Notes under the pieces: model-generated | The model's database searches: none | The model's input: only the letters and a program-made list of their open reading frames with translations | Told to the model about the DNA's origin: nothing | Made by a program: the position numbers and the translations under genes | Assembly: GCF_928381505.1 (NCBI RefSeq) | Contig: NZ_CAKMSJ010000001.1 | Location: 248,001-312,000 of the forward strand | DNA: 64,000 nucleotides | DNA from: Rothia endophytica | Lineage (GTDB): Bacteria > Actinomycetota > Actinomycetes > Actinomycetales > Micrococcaceae | Reading direction: 5' to 3' | Shown here: piece after piece, positions 18,436 through 28,886 of the stretch | How the letters are laid out: each line of letters starts with the position of its first letter | How positions within the stretch are numbered: the stretch's first letter is position 1

Positions 18436-20423
18436 TAGCTATTGACCTTTCCGAAGATGTCCAGGATTTCCTGGGCAGTCTTTGCTTCTTCAAGCTGGGC
18501 AACAGATGCCTTGTTGGAGAAGGTCTTAGCGATCTTCTGGAGCAGTTCCAGGTGGGTGCCACCGGCGCCAGCTATACCGATCACGAAGTTGACGGGCTTA
18601 CCGTTCCAGTCGATGGGCTCATCGAAGCGAATGAAAGACATAGCCGATGAGTGGATGGCGTCCTTAGCTTCATTGGTGCCGTGAGGGATGGCCAGGCCGT
18701 TACCCATGAAGGTAGAGACAGAAGCTTCACGCTCGTGCATAGCTGCTACGTATGAAGCATCGACCTTACCGGTGGAGACCAGCAGGTCACCTGCCTGATC
18801 GATTGCAGCTGCGCGGTCAGCGGCGCTGGCGCCCAGGACGATAGTATCGGCGGTCAGAACCTGCTCACCAGCGGGTGCTTCGGTAGCGGCTGCAGCAGCG
18901 GGGGCAGCTACAGGGGCGGCCTCAGCAGGAGCTGCGGTGGTACCTTCCTGCTGCTTGCGAATCATCTCAACGATTTCGTCGTAACGGGGTGAACCCATGA
19001 AGTTATCGACAGCTACGTGGATTGCGCTGGGGGTGGGGGTAGCAGCACGATCTGCCAGATCCTGGTGAGAAACGAGCAGGTCGTACTTGTCCTGCAGAGC
19101 GTTGATTGCGGAGTTGGTGACGGTGACCTTGTCGCCGTAACCTGCGTCCTTGATCTTGTTACGCAGAACTGAAGCGCCCATAGCGGATGAACCCATACCG
19201 GCGTCGCAAGCAAAAACGATGCTGCGGATTTCCTTGTTGGGATCAGCAGCTGAAGTAGCGAAAGCACCAGCAACTGAGGACTTCTTGCCCTTCATATCCT
19301 GCATCTTCTGAGCAGCAGCTTCAATATCGTCTTCACCCTTCTTGGAGAAGCGAAGAATCAGAGTAGCTACCAGGAAGGAGACCAGGGTAGCGGCCAGAAC
19401 GCCTGCGTAAACCTTGAAAAGGTCACCGGGCGCAGCAACTGCGGTGATGGCGATGATTGATCCAGGAGCAGAAGCTGAGGTCAGACCTACGTCGAGGGTC
19501 AGGAAGGTAAAGGTACCAGCCATACCGCCAGCAATAGCGGCAGCAATCAGCTGGGGCTTCATCAGAACGTAGGGGAAGTAGATTTCGTGGATACCACCGA
19601 AGAAGTGGATCAGCGCTGCGCCGGGAGCCGATGCCTTAGCAGCACCGCGGCCGAAGAACATGTAGGCCAGCAGGATGCCCAGACCGGGGCCGGGGTTTGC
19701 TTCCAGCAGGTAGAGGATGGACTTGCCCATTTCCAGTGACTGCTGGGTGCCAAGCGGAGTGATGATGCCGTGGTTGATGGCGTTGTTCAGGAAGAGAACC
19801 TTAGCGGGCTCAATCAGCAGCGCGGTCAGCGGCAGCAGGCCGGTGTTAACCAGCCACTCCACAGCAGCACCAGCGCCGGCTGAGATAGCCTTCATGACGG
19901 GAGTCAGCAGGAACATCGAAGCAATAGCTGCAATACCGGCAAAGATACCGGCGGAGAAGTTATTGACCAGCATTTCAAAGCCGGGCTTAATCTTGCCGTC
20001 CCAGATGCCATCAAGTTTCTTCATGCACCATGCTGCCAGGGGGCCCATAATCATAGCGCCGAGGAACATGGGTGAGCCGCCCTCTTCACCGATGAAGATT
20101 TCAGCGCTGGTACCCATGATGACACCCATGGTTGCGGTTGCACCTACAACACCACCGCGGTGTTCGTAGATGAGCTTACCGCCGGTGTAAGCAATCAGGA
20201 TGGGCAGGAGGTAGGTCACCATGGGACCAACCATGGTTGCCACATATTCACTGAATCCGGTGAGTGAAGGGAAGTATTTGGGGACGAGGCCCTTGGGGAT
20301 GAAGAGCGCGGTAATCAGACCCCAGGCAATGAGTGCACCAATATTGGGCATAATCATGCTGGAGAGGAAGGTGCCAAACTTCTGGACGCGCACGCGAACG
20401 CTGGCAGGTTGCTTTTCGGACAT
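18435..20423 (-). CDS. mtlA: PTS mannitol transporter, EIICBA
   Basis: One polypeptide of 662 residues that imports and phosphorylates mannitol. The membrane EIIC domain covers about 1-355, with the GGIHE motif at 276-280. EIIB has its phospho-cysteine at C406 (VFACDAGMGSS). An Ala/Pro-rich linker occupies 494-520. EIIA has its phospho-histidine at H581 (LAIPHGTNEA). All three domains are fused as in E. coli MtlA, whereas many Gram-positives encode EIIA separately. First gene of mtlA-mtlD; a palindrome at 20584-20598 upstream may be a control site. Confidence 0.95.
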   Translation of the reverse strand: MSEKQPASVRVRVQKFGTFLSSMIMPNIGALIAWGLITALFIPKGLVPKYFPSLTGFSEYVATMVGPMVTYLLPILIAYTGGKLIYEHRGGVVGATATMGVIMGTSAEIFIGEEGGSPMFLGAMIMGPLAAWCMKKLDGIWDGKIKPGFEMLVNNFSAGIFAGIAAIASMFLLTPVMKAISAGAGAAVEWLVNTGLLPLTALLIEPAKVLFLNNAINHGIITPLGTQQSLEMGKSILYLLEANPGPGLGILLAYMFFGRGAAKASAPGAALIHFFGGIHEIYFPYVLMKPQLIAAAIAGGMAGTFTFLTLDVGLTSASAPGSIIAITAVAAPGDLFKVYAGVLAATLVSFLVATLILRFSKKGEDDIEAAAQKMQDMKGKKSSVAGAFATSAADPNKEIRSIVFACDAGMGSSAMGASVLRNKIKDAGYGDKVTVTNSAINALQDKYDLLVSHQDLADRAATPTPSAIHVAVDNFMGSPRYDEIVEMIRKQQEGTTAAPAEAAPVAAPAAAAATEAPAGEQVLTADTIVLGASAADRAAAIDQAGDLLVSTGKVDASYVAAMHEREASVSTFMGNGLAIPHGTNEAKDAIHSSAMSFIRFDEPIDWNGKPVNFVIGIAGAGGTHLELLQKIAKTFSNKASVAQLEEAKTAQEILDIFGKVNS

Positions 20424-20583
20424 AAGCCCTTCTCTGTGTGTATTTTCGCGAGGTGCGAGTGAGATGAATAAATCTATAAGACACTCTGTATCAACAAAGA
20501 AAAAATAATGCTCAGAGTGGAATACACCTATTGTACTCCCCGGTACTTCCTTTTAATCATGAGTTTTTCTGCTATTTTTTCAC

Positions 20584-20598
20584 ACCTGTTAGACAGGT
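20584..20598. promoter_or_regulatory. Palindrome upstream of mtlA, candidate operator
   Basis: ACCTGT and ACAGGT around TAG form a perfect inverted repeat, about 160 bp before the mtlA start and after the glmM terminator. A partial extra half-site (ATAGGT) follows. It could bind a sugar-responsive repressor; no regulator gene is adjacent. Confidence 0.35.
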
Positions 20599-20615
20599 TT
20601 AGATAGGTTATACAA

Positions 20616-20650
20616 AAAGCGCTCACTCTCGTCAAGAGAATGAGCGCTTT
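20616..20650 (-). terminator. glmM terminator
   Basis: Stem AAAGCGCTCACTCTC against GAGAATGAGCGCTTT (one mismatch), 5-nt loop, then TTTTT on the minus strand, 19 bp after the glmM stop. Confidence 0.88.
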
Positions 20651-20668
20651 GAACGATGAATCTAGGGG

Positions 20669-22030
20669 CTAGATAGCTAGTTCCTTGGCGACGACGGCAG
20701 CCAGTGATTCAGCAGTTGCATCTGCGATGTCCTGCGTCTGGGCTTCTACCATCACGCGAACCAGCGGCTCGGTACCGGAAGGACGCAGGAGCACCCGGCC
20801 GGTATCTCCCAGCTCAGCTTCAGCATCGCGAATAGCCTGCTGCAGAGTCTCATTACCCTGCACACCGGCACGGTCTACGCCCTTGACGTTGATGAGGCGC
20901 TGGGGTGTTGCCTGCATGCGGTTGGCCAACTCAGATAGCGGCAGGCCGGTGCGCACTAGCTCAGCTGCAATATGCAGGCCGGTCAGCACACCGTCACCGG
21001 TAGTGGCGTAGTCGCTCATAATCACGTGACCGGACTGTTCACCACCCAGGTTAAAGCCGTTGGCGTTCATGGATTCCAGCACGTAGCGGTCTCCAACCGA
21101 AGCACGTTCCAGTTTAATGCCGTTTTCCTTGAGGAAGATTTCAAGACCCAGTGAGCTCATGACGGTAGCCACTAGGGTATCGTCCTTGAGCTTACCGGCA
21201 TCCTTCATGGCAAGGGCCAGAATAGACATAATCTGGTCGCCGTCCACCAGGTTGCCCTGTTCGTCAACGGCCATGCAACGGTCAGCATCACCATCATGGG
21301 CGATACCTAGGTCAGCTCCCCACTCGACCACAGCTTCCTGTAGCTTCTCGGGGTGGGTTGAGCCAACGCCGTCGTTGATGTTAGTGCCATCTGGCTCTGC
21401 GCCAATCACACGCACCTTAGCGCCGAGGGCATGGAAGGCATCAGGGGAAACACCCGAGGCAGCACCGTGGGCACAGTCAAGAACAACCTTAAGACCGTTG
21501 AGGCGGCGGTGATCAGGGATGGTTGAGAGCAGGTGGGTGACGTAACGGTCTTCGCCGTCAGTCAGGGGCCGAATACGCCCTACAGCACCGTGAGTCGGGA
21601 AACGGAAGTCCTTGCTGCTATAGAGCTCTTCAATAGCATCCTCCAGCGCGTCATCGAGCTTCTTGCCTCCCCTAGCAAGAAACTTGATGCCGTTATCTTC
21701 AGCGGCGTTGTGAGACGCTGAGATCATGACGCCAAAGTCTGCGCCTGTGCTAGCAACAAGGTAGGCAGCCGCAGGCGTAGGCACCAATCCGGCGTCGAGA
21801 ACATCAACGCCAGAGGATGCAAAGCCTGCGGTCATTGCCGCACCGATAAACTCACCCGAGATACGGGAGTCATGCGCGATGACTGCCTTGGGGCGAGTTC
21901 CATTTTCAACCGTATTGAACCCAAGGACGATAGACGCGGCTTGCGCCAGCTCCATTGCAAGAGCTGGAGTAATCAAATCGTTAGCGAGGCCGCGAACACC
22001 GTCGGTTCCGAATAATCTTTGTGACATCAC
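20669..22030 (-). CDS. glmM: Phosphoglucosamine mutase
   Basis: Converts glucosamine-6-phosphate to glucosamine-1-phosphate, the step after GlmS towards UDP-GlcNAc. The family length (about 450) is met. The phosphoserine loop ISASHN is near residue 105, the Mg loop is [11 protein letters not shown], and the phosphate-binding [12 protein letters not shown] is near the C-terminus. GTG at 22030 is directly followed by ATG at 22027; the ATG form ([13 protein letters not shown]) is the more likely start. It lies between ppk2 and the mtl operon, with its own terminator. Confidence 0.95.
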   Translation of the reverse strand: MMSQRLFGTDGVRGLANDLITPALAMELAQAASIVLGFNTVENGTRPKAVIAHDSRISGEFIGAAMTAGFASSGVDVLDAGLVPTPAAAYLVASTGADFGVMISASHNAAEDNGIKFLARGGKKLDDALEDAIEELYSSKDFRFPTHGAVGRIRPLTDGEDRYVTHLLSTIPDHRRLNGLKVVLDCAHGAASGVSPDAFHALGAKVRVIGAEPDGTNINDGVGSTHPEKLQEAVVEWGADLGIAHDGDADRCMAVDEQGNLVDGDQIMSILALAMKDAGKLKDDTLVATVMSSLGLEIFLKENGIKLERASVGDRYVLESMNANGFNLGGEQSGHVIMSDYATTGDGVLTGLHIAAELVRTGLPLSELANRMQATPQRLINVKGVDRAGVQGNETLQQAIRDAEAELGDTGRVLLRPSGTEPLVRVMVEAQTQDIADATAESLAAVVAKELAI

Positions 22031-22052
22031 AGATTATTCTACGCCGCTTAAC

Positions 22053-23147
22053 CTAGTTTTCTTCTCTTAGTATGGGAAAACCCTCTGGGTTTTCTGGCAC
22101 ATCGTCGTCTAAGACGTCCGAGCCAGAGCCCACAATCAGTGAGTCAGTGGCACCTACCAGCGCCGTATCCTTATTGGGGTAATCGAACTGGTTGAGCACA
22201 TGACGCATAGCCTCGAGGCGGGCACGCTTCTTGTCATTAGACTTTACAACCGTCCAGGGTGCGTCCCCGGTATCGGTATAGAAGAACATTGCCTCTTTGG
22301 CTGCGGTGTAGTCATCCCATTTATCCAGCGACGCCAGGTCAGTGGGTGACAGCTTCCACTGGCGCACAGCGTCTGTGCGGCGGGCATTGAAGCGAGCAAG
22401 CTGCTCCGCACGGGTCACCGAGAACCAGAATTTTATGAGCTTGACCCCGGAGTTCACCAGCATGCGCTCTAGCTCAGGCACTTCTCGCATGAACTCGTAG
22501 TACTGCTGGGAAGTGCAGTAGCCCATGACGCGCTCAACACCTGCACGGTTGTACCAGGAACGGTCCATGAGCACGATTTCACCGCCGGAAGGCAGGTGCT
22601 GGATGTAGCGCTGGAAGTACCACTGTGTCTGCTCAATATCGGTTGGTTTCTCTAGCGCAACGACGCGGGCGCCGCGCGGGTTGAGGTGCTCCATGAAACG
22701 CTTGATGGCACCGCCCTTACCAGCGGCATCCCGGCCCTCAAAGATAATGAGAATCTTCTGCCCTGTCTCCTTGGCCCACAGCTGCAGTTTGAGAAGCTCA
22801 ATCTGCAGAGCTCGCTTCTCTTTCTCGTATTCCTTGCGCCCCAGTTTTTCGTCGTAAGGGTAACCTGCCTTCCAGGCATCCGACTTGGATTTAGAGGAGC
22901 CATTGAGTTTTTTGCTCAGCGATTCAATCTCATCAAGTTCAGCGCTGTAGTCTTCCACCACAGAAACACGGCGGGTTTCCTTAGCCAAAGCGGCTTTCAC
23001 AGCCTGCTTTTTGGGATCCTCAGCTGGTGTCTGGGCTGTCTGAGCGTCCTTGCTCTCAGTCTCAGCGGGGGCGTCTTTGCCCTGTGCGCTCTTACGGGTG
23101 GTAGCGCGGGTGGTATTCGAAGATGCCATGGGCACCCTTTCTCTCAT
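22053..23147 (-). CDS. ppk2: Polyphosphate kinase 2
   Basis: A PPK2-family P-loop kinase, which uses polyphosphate to phosphorylate nucleoside diphosphates (or runs in reverse). The core spans about residues 95-335 of 364. Walker A is FEGRDAAGKGGAIKRF, the lid region has PRGARVVALEKPT and WYFQRYIQHLP, and the Walker B segment is DRSWYNRAGVERVMG. The first about 60 residues are a low-complexity Ala/Thr/Lys extension. An alternative ATG at 23129 with a better ribosome site (AAAGGG) would remove six residues. Single-domain class I form by its length and motifs. Confidence 0.92.
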   Translation of the reverse strand: MRERVPMASSNTTRATTRKSAQGKDAPAETESKDAQTAQTPAEDPKKQAVKAALAKETRRVSVVEDYSAELDEIESLSKKLNGSSKSKSDAWKAGYPYDEKLGRKEYEKEKRALQIELLKLQLWAKETGQKILIIFEGRDAAGKGGAIKRFMEHLNPRGARVVALEKPTDIEQTQWYFQRYIQHLPSGGEIVLMDRSWYNRAGVERVMGYCTSQQYYEFMREVPELERMLVNSGVKLIKFWFSVTRAEQLARFNARRTDAVRQWKLSPTDLASLDKWDDYTAAKEAMFFYTDTGDAPWTVVKSNDKKRARLEAMRHVLNQFDYPNKDTALVGATDSLIVGSGSDVLDDDVPENPEGFPILREEN

Positions 23148-23255
23148 CAGTACCTTGCACCACCATTCTATGGCTTACATCACCCTGCCCCCACTATTAC
23201 GCGCACTTAGACCTTTACCCCCAAGCCTGAGAGTTGACTATCTAGCCTTAAAACG

Positions 23256-23292
23256 AGGCAGCGCCCCACCCGTAAAGGGTAGGACGCTGCCT
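23256..23292 (-). terminator. rplM-rpsI operon terminator
   Basis: Outer stem AGGCAGCG/CGCTGCCT and an inner ACCC/GGGT pairing, followed on the minus strand by CGTTTT, 36 bp after the rpsI stop. Confidence 0.75.
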
Positions 23293-23327
23293 GTAGGCTG
23301 TTGTCGCTGCGTGAGCAGCGAAAGGCT

Positions 23328-23816
23328 TTAGCGCTTTGAGAACTGTGAAGCCTTGCGTGCCTTCTTGAGGCCTGCCTTCTTACGTTCGATGACGCGTGCG
23401 TCACGGGTAAGGAAGCCAGCCTTCTTGAGGGCGGGGCGGTTGTTCTCGAGGTCGATCTCGTTCAGTGCACGAGCAACGCCCAGACGCAGTGCGCCTGCCT
23501 GACCGGAGGGGCCACCACCGGAAATGCGTGCGAATACGTCGTATGCACCTTCGAGCTCGAGGAGCTTGAAGGGATCGTTAACTTCCTGCTGGTGCAGCTT
23601 GTTGGGGAAGTAGTTATCGAGTTCGCGACCGTTTACGGTCCACTTGCCGGTACCGGGTACCAGGCGAACGCGAGCAACAGCTTCCTTGCGGCGACCTACA
23701 GCCTGACCGCCAACGGTCAGTGCGGGGCGGGGAGCCTTCTCAGCTACGGTTTCTGATGATTCTGAAGTGTAGCTAGTCAGCTCTTCTTCGGTGGTGTACT
23801 CTTCGTTCTGAGCCAC
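23328..23816 (-). CDS. rpsI: 30S ribosomal protein S9
   Basis: The C-terminal about 125 residues are canonical S9: [16 protein letters not shown], the [19 protein letters not shown] core, and the basic tail ending [12 protein letters not shown], which reaches towards the P-site tRNA. The first about 35 residues are an acidic Glu/Thr/Ser extension ([13 protein letters not shown]), common in high-GC Gram-positives. It is the second gene of rplM-rpsI, 35 bp after rplM. Confidence 0.97.
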   Translation of the reverse strand: MAQNEEYTTEEELTSYTSESSETVAEKAPRPALTVGGQAVGRRKEAVARVRLVPGTGKWTVNGRELDNYFPNKLHQQEVNDPFKLLELEGAYDVFARISGGGPSGQAGALRLGVARALNEIDLENNRPALKKAGFLTRDARVIERKKAGLKKARKASQFSKR

Positions 23817-23851
23817 GATGTCTCCTTTAATAGTTCTTTCGTAGGCCCGAA

Positions 23852-24295
23852 TTACTGGGCAACCTGGTTGAATTCGTAGGTCTTGGGCTGCTGAGCTGAG
23901 TGGGGGTGCTCAGAACCGGTGTAAACCTTGAGGTTCTTGAGCTGCTGTGCAGCCAGCTTGTTCTTGGGCAGCATGCCCTTAACAGCCTTTTCTACGGCGC
24001 GAACGGGGTTGGTTTCCAACAGTTCGGCGTAGTTTACTGACTTCAGACCACCGGGGTAGCCTGAGTGACGGTATGCGCGCTTCTGTTCAAGCTTCGCACC
24101 GGTCAGTGCAACCTTTTCTGCGTTGATGATGATGACTGAGTCACCCATGTCAACGTGGGGTGCAAAAGTGGGCTTGTGCTTGCCGCGCAGCAGGATTGCG
24201 GTCTGGCTTGCAAGACGGCCGAGAACAACGTCGGAGGCATCAATGATGTGCCACTGGCGGTTGTTATCGCCTGACTTCGGAGTGTAAGTGCGCAA
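23852..24295 (-). CDS. rplM: 50S ribosomal protein L13
   Basis: The 147 residues match L13, with RTYTPK at the N-terminus, [16 protein letters not shown], and the core [15 protein letters not shown]. The start is TTG at 24295, preceded by AAAAGG; TTG is unusual for a ribosomal gene but fixes the conserved N-terminus. First gene of the rplM-rpsI operon. Confidence 0.97.
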   Translation of the reverse strand: MRTYTPKSGDNNRQWHIIDASDVVLGRLASQTAILLRGKHKPTFAPHVDMGDSVIIINAEKVALTGAKLEQKRAYRHSGYPGGLKSVNYAELLETNPVRAVEKAVKGMLPKNKLAAQQLKNLKVYTGSEHPHSAQQPKTYEFNQVAQ

Positions 24296-24590
24296 AATTT
24301 CGCCTTTTCTCGTTTCGGTAGGGCGCTAGTTGGGTGTCGCGCCTATTTGACTATCTGTGCGTTAGTGGCAGGGCTTGGGTGAGGGCCAAACGCAACTGCA
24401 CGACCATTCCTCAGACCTCTTGTTCCCCGTTATGTCCTGCAACTAGACCGAAGAACAGGGTACGAAATGAGGGCGGTGTACGCACAACGTATGAAACTAT
24501 ACAGAAAAGCCGGCACTTAATCTAGGCGCAGAAGCCTTAAAACTGCCCTCTTTGAGGTAGCTCACCCTTAATAATGACAAGGGTGTAGTT

Positions 24591-25568
24591 TTAGAGCTCT
24601 CTCTTATTGCGCGCCCGGTCTGCCTGAGCAGAGTAACCCGACGCAACGGGGTAGGTGATGTGATTAAGGGCGAGCCCGCGAGGTGCGGCTAGCCGTACCT
24701 GGGAATCACGCACAGGGTTTTGGATCCGGCTCAAAAGCCAGGGGAGATCCTTGCTTCCCTCCCCCACCATCACCAGAGAGGCAATGAGAGTTCGCACCAT
24801 ATTATGGCAGAAGGCATCTGCTCTAATGGTTGCCTCGATTAGCCCGTCTTCTTGCCGCTCAAAGCTGAGTTCTCTTAGCTCCCGGATAGTGGTAGATCCT
24901 TCACGGGGCTTGCAGAAAGACAGGAAGTCGTGCAGGCCCAGCAGCTCTTGGGCAGCACTGTTCATGAGTGCCAGATCAAGTTCTTTATTAATCTGCCAGG
25001 TTAAACCCCGGTAGAGAGGATTAGAGCCCTTTTCTTCTTGGTTGTCCTCAAGTAGGTAGCGGTAGGAGCGTTCTAGAGCAGAGAAACGGGCGTCAAAACT
25101 AGAGGGAACCTCAGCGCATGCACTGACAGTAATAGCTTTCTGCAGTAGCCCCTGCAGGCGAGACGGTAGCCCCAGTTGCGCTTCAGCGTCAGCCAGTGCA
25201 CGGGATAGGGCTCCGCGCAGTTTACGACGCAGGGCGCGAGCCGGGGCATCATCACTGCGGCCGGGTAGCTTCTCCCAGAGGTCAGTGGGGACATCAAAGT
25301 GCACCACCTGGTGCAGGGCGTGCACCCCGGCGTCCGTGCGTCCGGCAACCGTGGTGTAGATGGGCTGGCGGAAGATGAGAGCCAGGGCTTCTTCAAGAAC
25401 ACTTTGAACGGTGACCAGCCCAGGCTGTTTGGCCCAGCCTGCAAAGGGAGTGCCGTCATAGGCAAAGTCGATACGGACCCGCCTGGTCGACTGGAATTCA
25501 GCCGGTAAAGACTCCGTTGCTGCAGCTCCCAAGGGATGGTGGTTCACAGTGCTCCTAGGTAGGGTCAT
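24591..25568 (-). CDS. truA: tRNA pseudouridine(38-40) synthase TruA
   Basis: Isomerises uridines 38-40 in the anticodon arm. The 325 residues contain the catalytic Asp in AGRTDAGVHA (about 75-84) and the family block LERSYRYLL. About 28 residues precede the first strand (RRVRIDFAYDGTPFAGWA), so the true start might be later, but no better ribosome site is evident. It lies downstream of rplQ, separated by a terminator, so it probably has some transcription of its own. Confidence 0.94.
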   Translation of the reverse strand: MTLPRSTVNHHPLGAAATESLPAEFQSTRRVRIDFAYDGTPFAGWAKQPGLVTVQSVLEEALALIFRQPIYTTVAGRTDAGVHALHQVVHFDVPTDLWEKLPGRSDDAPARALRRKLRGALSRALADAEAQLGLPSRLQGLLQKAITVSACAEVPSSFDARFSALERSYRYLLEDNQEEKGSNPLYRGLTWQINKELDLALMNSAAQELLGLHDFLSFCKPREGSTTIRELRELSFERQEDGLIEATIRADAFCHNMVRTLIASLVMVGEGSKDLPWLLSRIQNPVRDSQVRLAAPRGLALNHITYPVASGYSAQADRARNKREL

Positions 25569-25615
25569 TTTCGCAAATAACTTTACCCTAAGCGCGCCAG
25601 GAGAAAATTAAAGCA

Positions 25616-25656
25616 AAAATGGTGGCCCTCCCCTAGCTGGGAAGAGCCACCATTTT
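25616..25656 (-). terminator. rplQ terminator
   Basis: Stem AAAATGGTGGC against GCCACCATTTT with an inner GC-rich part; TTTTT follows on the minus strand. Separates rplQ from truA. Confidence 0.82.
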
Positions 25657-25682
25657 ATCGACCGGAGTGTGTCTCTAGGAGA

Positions 25683-26381
25683 TTACTCGGAGATGGTCTG
25701 TGCTGCTGCACCACCTGCAGGTGCGTAACCTGCAGCTTCAGCTGATTCCTTGGTGTCGAACCAGATTTCAGCCTGAGTGTTCGCGTACCAGCGTGAGCCG
25801 GGTACGTGGTACTTCATGGAGTCAGCGTTACCCTTGATCTCGAAGCCCTCGGGAGCTTCGCCGTTCTCGGTTGCTGCTGCTGCGCCTGCGGGAAGGTCGC
25901 TTGAAGTAGCTTCCTTTTCAGCTGCAACGGGTGCTGCTGCTGCAACAGGTGCTGCCTTTTCAGCGGCGGGTGCTGCTGCTTCGGTCACTGCGGTTGCTTC
26001 AGCTACTGCTGCCTTGGTGCCCATGGGCTCCATCACGAGTTCGATAACTGCCATGGGAGCGTTGTCGCCCTTGCGGTTACCGATCTTGGTGATGCGGGTG
26101 TAGCCACCGGGGCGCTCTGCCATTGCGGGTGCAATGACGGTGAACAGCTCGTGGACCACGGTCTTGTTGCCGATGGAGCGCAGTACGCGGCGACGTGCGT
26201 TGAGGTCACCCTTCTTAGCGAAGGTGATGAGACGCTCAGCGACGGGGCGCATGCGCTTTGCCTTGGTCAGGGTGGTGGTGATGCGCTTGTGCTCGAAGAG
26301 CTGCTGAGACAGGTTGTTCAGCATGATGCGCTCATGGGTCGGTGATCCGCCAAGGCGGGGACCCTTAGTGGGAGTAGGCAT
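25683..26381 (-). CDS. rplQ: 50S ribosomal protein L17 with C-terminal sunset-type domain
   Basis: Residues 1-120 are normal L17 ([53 protein letters not shown]). An Ala/Glu-rich linker (121-176) then leads to a small domain at about 179-222 with [17 protein letters not shown] and [15 protein letters not shown], which I recognise as the sunset-type module. Total length is 232 against about 120 for plain L17. Similar tails occur on L17 in other Micrococcales. The domain's role is unknown. Last gene of the infA operon. Confidence 0.95.
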   Translation of the reverse strand: MPTPTKGPRLGGSPTHERIMLNNLSQQLFEHKRITTTLTKAKRMRPVAERLITFAKKGDLNARRRVLRSIGNKTVVHELFTVIAPAMAERPGGYTRITKIGNRKGDNAPMAVIELVMEPMGTKAAVAEATAVTEAAAPAAEKAAPVAAAAPVAAEKEATSSDLPAGAAAATENGEAPEGFEIKGNADSMKYHVPGSRWYANTQAEIWFDTKESAEAAGYAPAGGAAAQTISE

Positions 26382-26480
26382 AATTTATTCTCCTGTTTGC
26401 CGTTCCTGCACCCGTACCAGGTAGTGCGGGAACCAAAGATGTTTGACGGGTGTAACGCTTACGCGTTGACTGCCGGTGTC

Positions 26481-27476
26481 TTAGTAGTCGCTGCCGTAGC
26501 TGTCGTCGTCCTGCAGGCGTGATGCCAGGTCCATTCCCGCGGGTGAATCCTTGAGGGAAAGACCAAGCTCGGTGAGCTTTGCCTTGACTTCGTCGATGGA
26601 CTTGGCACCGAAGTTGCGGATGTCCATGAGGTCTGCTTCGCTGCGGGTCACGAGTTCACCCACGGTGTGGATGCCTTCGCGCTTGAGGCAGTTGTAGGAG
26701 CGGACGGTCATGTCCAGGTCTTCGATGGGCAGAGCGAGATCTGCTGCCATTGACTCGTCAGCGGGTGACGGGCCAACTTCGATACCTTCTGCTGCGGTGT
26801 TCAGTTCACGGGCTAGGCCGAAGAGCTCAACCAGGGTGTTACCTGCTGATGCTACTGCGTCGCGGGGAGCGATTGCTTCCTTAGTTTCGACGTCCAAAGT
26901 CAGGGAGTCGAAGTCGGTGCGCTGCTCAACACGGGTTGCGCTAACACGGAAGGTGACCTTCAGAACGGGTGAGTAGATGGAGTCAACCGGGATACGGCCG
27001 ATCTCAGCATCGCCTGACTTGTTCTGAGCTGCCGAAACGTAGCCGCGGCCGCGTTCGATGGTCAGTTCCGCGTTGAAGTTAGCGCGGTTGTTGAGGGTTG
27101 CGATGTGGAGATCCGGGTTGTGGATCTCTACGCCTGCGGGCACCTCAATATCGGCTGCGGTAAGTGCACCTTCGCCCTGCTTGCGCAGGTAAGCGATGAC
27201 GGGCTCGTCATTCTCTGAGGAGACTGAGAGCTTCTTGATATTCAAGATGATCTCGGTGACGTCCTCGGTGACGCCTTCTACGGTGCTGAATTCGTGCAGC
27301 ACACCATCGATGCGGATGCTGGTAACAGCAGCGCCGGGGATGGAGGATAGAAGGGTGCGACGGAGTGAGTTGCCCAGGGTGTAGCCGAAGCCGGGCTCGA
27401 GGGGCTCGATGGTGAAGCGTGAACGGTTTTCCGATACGTATTCTTCACGCAGGATGGGGCGCTGTGCAATGAGCAC
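26481..27476 (-). CDS. rpoA: DNA-directed RNA polymerase subunit alpha
   Basis: RNA polymerase assembly and promoter UP-element contact subunit. I use the GTG start at 27476 ([13 protein letters not shown]), preceded by GAAAGGAAACAAA; the longer reading from 27515 adds 13 residues not found in the family. At 331 residues it has the N-terminal assembly domain ([27 protein letters not shown]), a linker, and the C-terminal domain ([28 protein letters not shown]). It lies between rpsK and rplQ, the usual alpha-operon position. Confidence 0.96.
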   Translation of the reverse strand: MLIAQRPILREEYVSENRSRFTIEPLEPGFGYTLGNSLRRTLLSSIPGAAVTSIRIDGVLHEFSTVEGVTEDVTEIILNIKKLSVSSENDEPVIAYLRKQGEGALTAADIEVPAGVEIHNPDLHIATLNNRANFNAELTIERGRGYVSAAQNKSGDAEIGRIPVDSIYSPVLKVTFRVSATRVEQRTDFDSLTLDVETKEAIAPRDAVASAGNTLVELFGLARELNTAAEGIEVGPSPADESMAADLALPIEDLDMTVRSYNCLKREGIHTVGELVTRSEADLMDIRNFGAKSIDEVKAKLTELGLSLKDSPAGMDLASRLQDDDSYGSDY

Positions 27477-27625
27477 TTTGTTTCCTTTCGGTGAGCATCC
27501 GCTATATGAGCTCACAGGTTGGGAAAAACGTGTGAGGAAGCAGACGAAGCAGTCTGTTCATTGACTTCAAACCGTGTGGCTTGAGGTCTCCCGATAAATC
27601 GGGACGCGTCCTGTGGACGAGCGGC

Positions 27626-28030
27626 TTAGACGTGGCGGCGCTTCGGGGGGCGGCAGCCGTTGTGTGCAACGGGGGTGACATCCTGAATTGAGCCAACTTC
27701 GAGGCCGGTAGCCTGCAGTGAGCGGATAGCGGTTTCGCGACCGGGGCCGGGGCCCTTGACGAATACGTCTACCTTGCGTACACCGTGCTCCTGAGCGCGC
27801 TTTGCAGCGGTTTCGGCAGCCATCTGAGCAGCGTAGGGGGTTGACTTACGTGAACCCTTGAAGCCCATTTCACCTGCTGATGACCAGGAGATAACAGCAC
27901 CTGAAGGATCGGTGATCGATACGATGGTGTTGTTAAAGGTTGATTTGATGTGCGCCTGACCGGCGACAATGTTCTTAGATACCTTGCGGCGGCCGGTCTT
28001 GCGGGCCGCTGCGCGAGTCTTGGGAGGCAT
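27626..28030 (-). CDS. rpsK: 30S ribosomal protein S11
   Basis: The 134 residues match S11, a platform protein near the mRNA exit. Landmarks are [36 protein letters not shown] and the C-terminal [10 protein letters not shown]. It sits 71 bp after rpsM in the infA-rpmJ-rpsM-rpsK-rpoA-rplQ series. Confidence 0.97.
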   Translation of the reverse strand: MPPKTRAAARKTGRRKVSKNIVAGQAHIKSTFNNTIVSITDPSGAVISWSSAGEMGFKGSRKSTPYAAQMAAETAAKRAQEHGVRKVDVFVKGPGPGRETAIRSLQATGLEVGSIQDVTPVAHNGCRPPKRRHV

Positions 28031-28101
28031 TTTTGATTCTCCTACAAAGTTTTGGTTGAAGTGTTGGTCTTACTGAACGGGCAAGACTGAGGCAACACTG
28101 T

Positions 28102-28470
28102 TTACTTCTTCTTACCTGCGACGGTACGCTTCGGACCCTTGCGGGTACGTGCGTTGGTCTTGGTGCGCTGGCCGTGTACGGGAAGGCCACGGCGGTGACG
28201 CAGACCCTGGTAGCTACCGATTTCAACCTTGCGGCGGATATCTGCAGCAACCTCGCGGCGAAGGTCACCTTCAACCTTGTAGTTACCTTCGATGAAGTCA
28301 CGAAGTGCTACGAGCTGCGAATCGTCAAGATCCTTGACGCGGGTGTTGGGATCAACACCGGTTGCAGCGAGAGCTTCTTTTGCACGGGTTTTACCCACGC
28401 CGTAGATGTAAGTGAGAGCAATCTCCACGCGCTTTTCGCGGGGAATATCGACTCCAGCGAGACGTGCCAT
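28102..28470 (-). CDS. rpsM: 30S ribosomal protein S13
   Basis: The 122 residues match S13, which contacts P-site tRNA and the 50S bridge. It begins [21 protein letters not shown], and the helix-two-turn part and basic tail ([20 protein letters not shown]) are intact. It follows rpmJ after about 160 bp. Confidence 0.97.
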   Translation of the reverse strand: MARLAGVDIPREKRVEIALTYIYGVGKTRAKEALAATGVDPNTRVKDLDDSQLVALRDFIEGNYKVEGDLRREVAADIRRKVEIGSYQGLRHRRGLPVHGQRTKTNARTRKGPKRTVAGKKK

Positions 28471-28633
28471 AGTTGGCTTCTCCTTGTTTTCGCAGAGGTC
28501 TGTGACATCACTGCCCGCAATTTTCTGCGGTCCCCGGCCTCTGTGCCCGAGGGTATCCTAGGTTGTTCTAGGAGCGGTGCCATTTTTCAGTTAGTTCCGC
28601 ACCTTTCGGTGCGGTGTTCAGCGTTCTAGGGGT

Positions 28634-28747
28634 TTAGCCCTGACGCTGCTTGTGGCGCGGGTTTTCGCAGATCACCATGACCACACCGTGACGGCGGATC
28701 ACTTTGCACTTATCGCAGATCGGCTTAACGCTCGGCTTGACCTTCAT
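28634..28747 (-). CDS. rpmJ: 50S ribosomal protein L36
   Basis: A 37-residue reading frame, [18 protein letters not shown] continuing to KQRQG. It has the zinc-ribbon ligands CDKC, then Cys and His in VICENPRH, so it is the zinc-binding (C+) form. It lies between infA and rpsM, as expected. Confidence 0.96.
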   Translation of the reverse strand: MKVKPSVKPICDKCKVIRRHGVVMVICENPRHKQRQG

Positions 28748-28886
28748 CGCATTCCTTTGCGTTGATTTTCAGCTATTGCTTTGGACGGGCGGGGTAAGAG
28801 GTTCTGCGTCCCGCATGCGGGTGGTAGAACTGTTTACCCCTTTTACACGGCGCAAACACCACGCGCTAGTGGTGTTTGGTTGGTGT

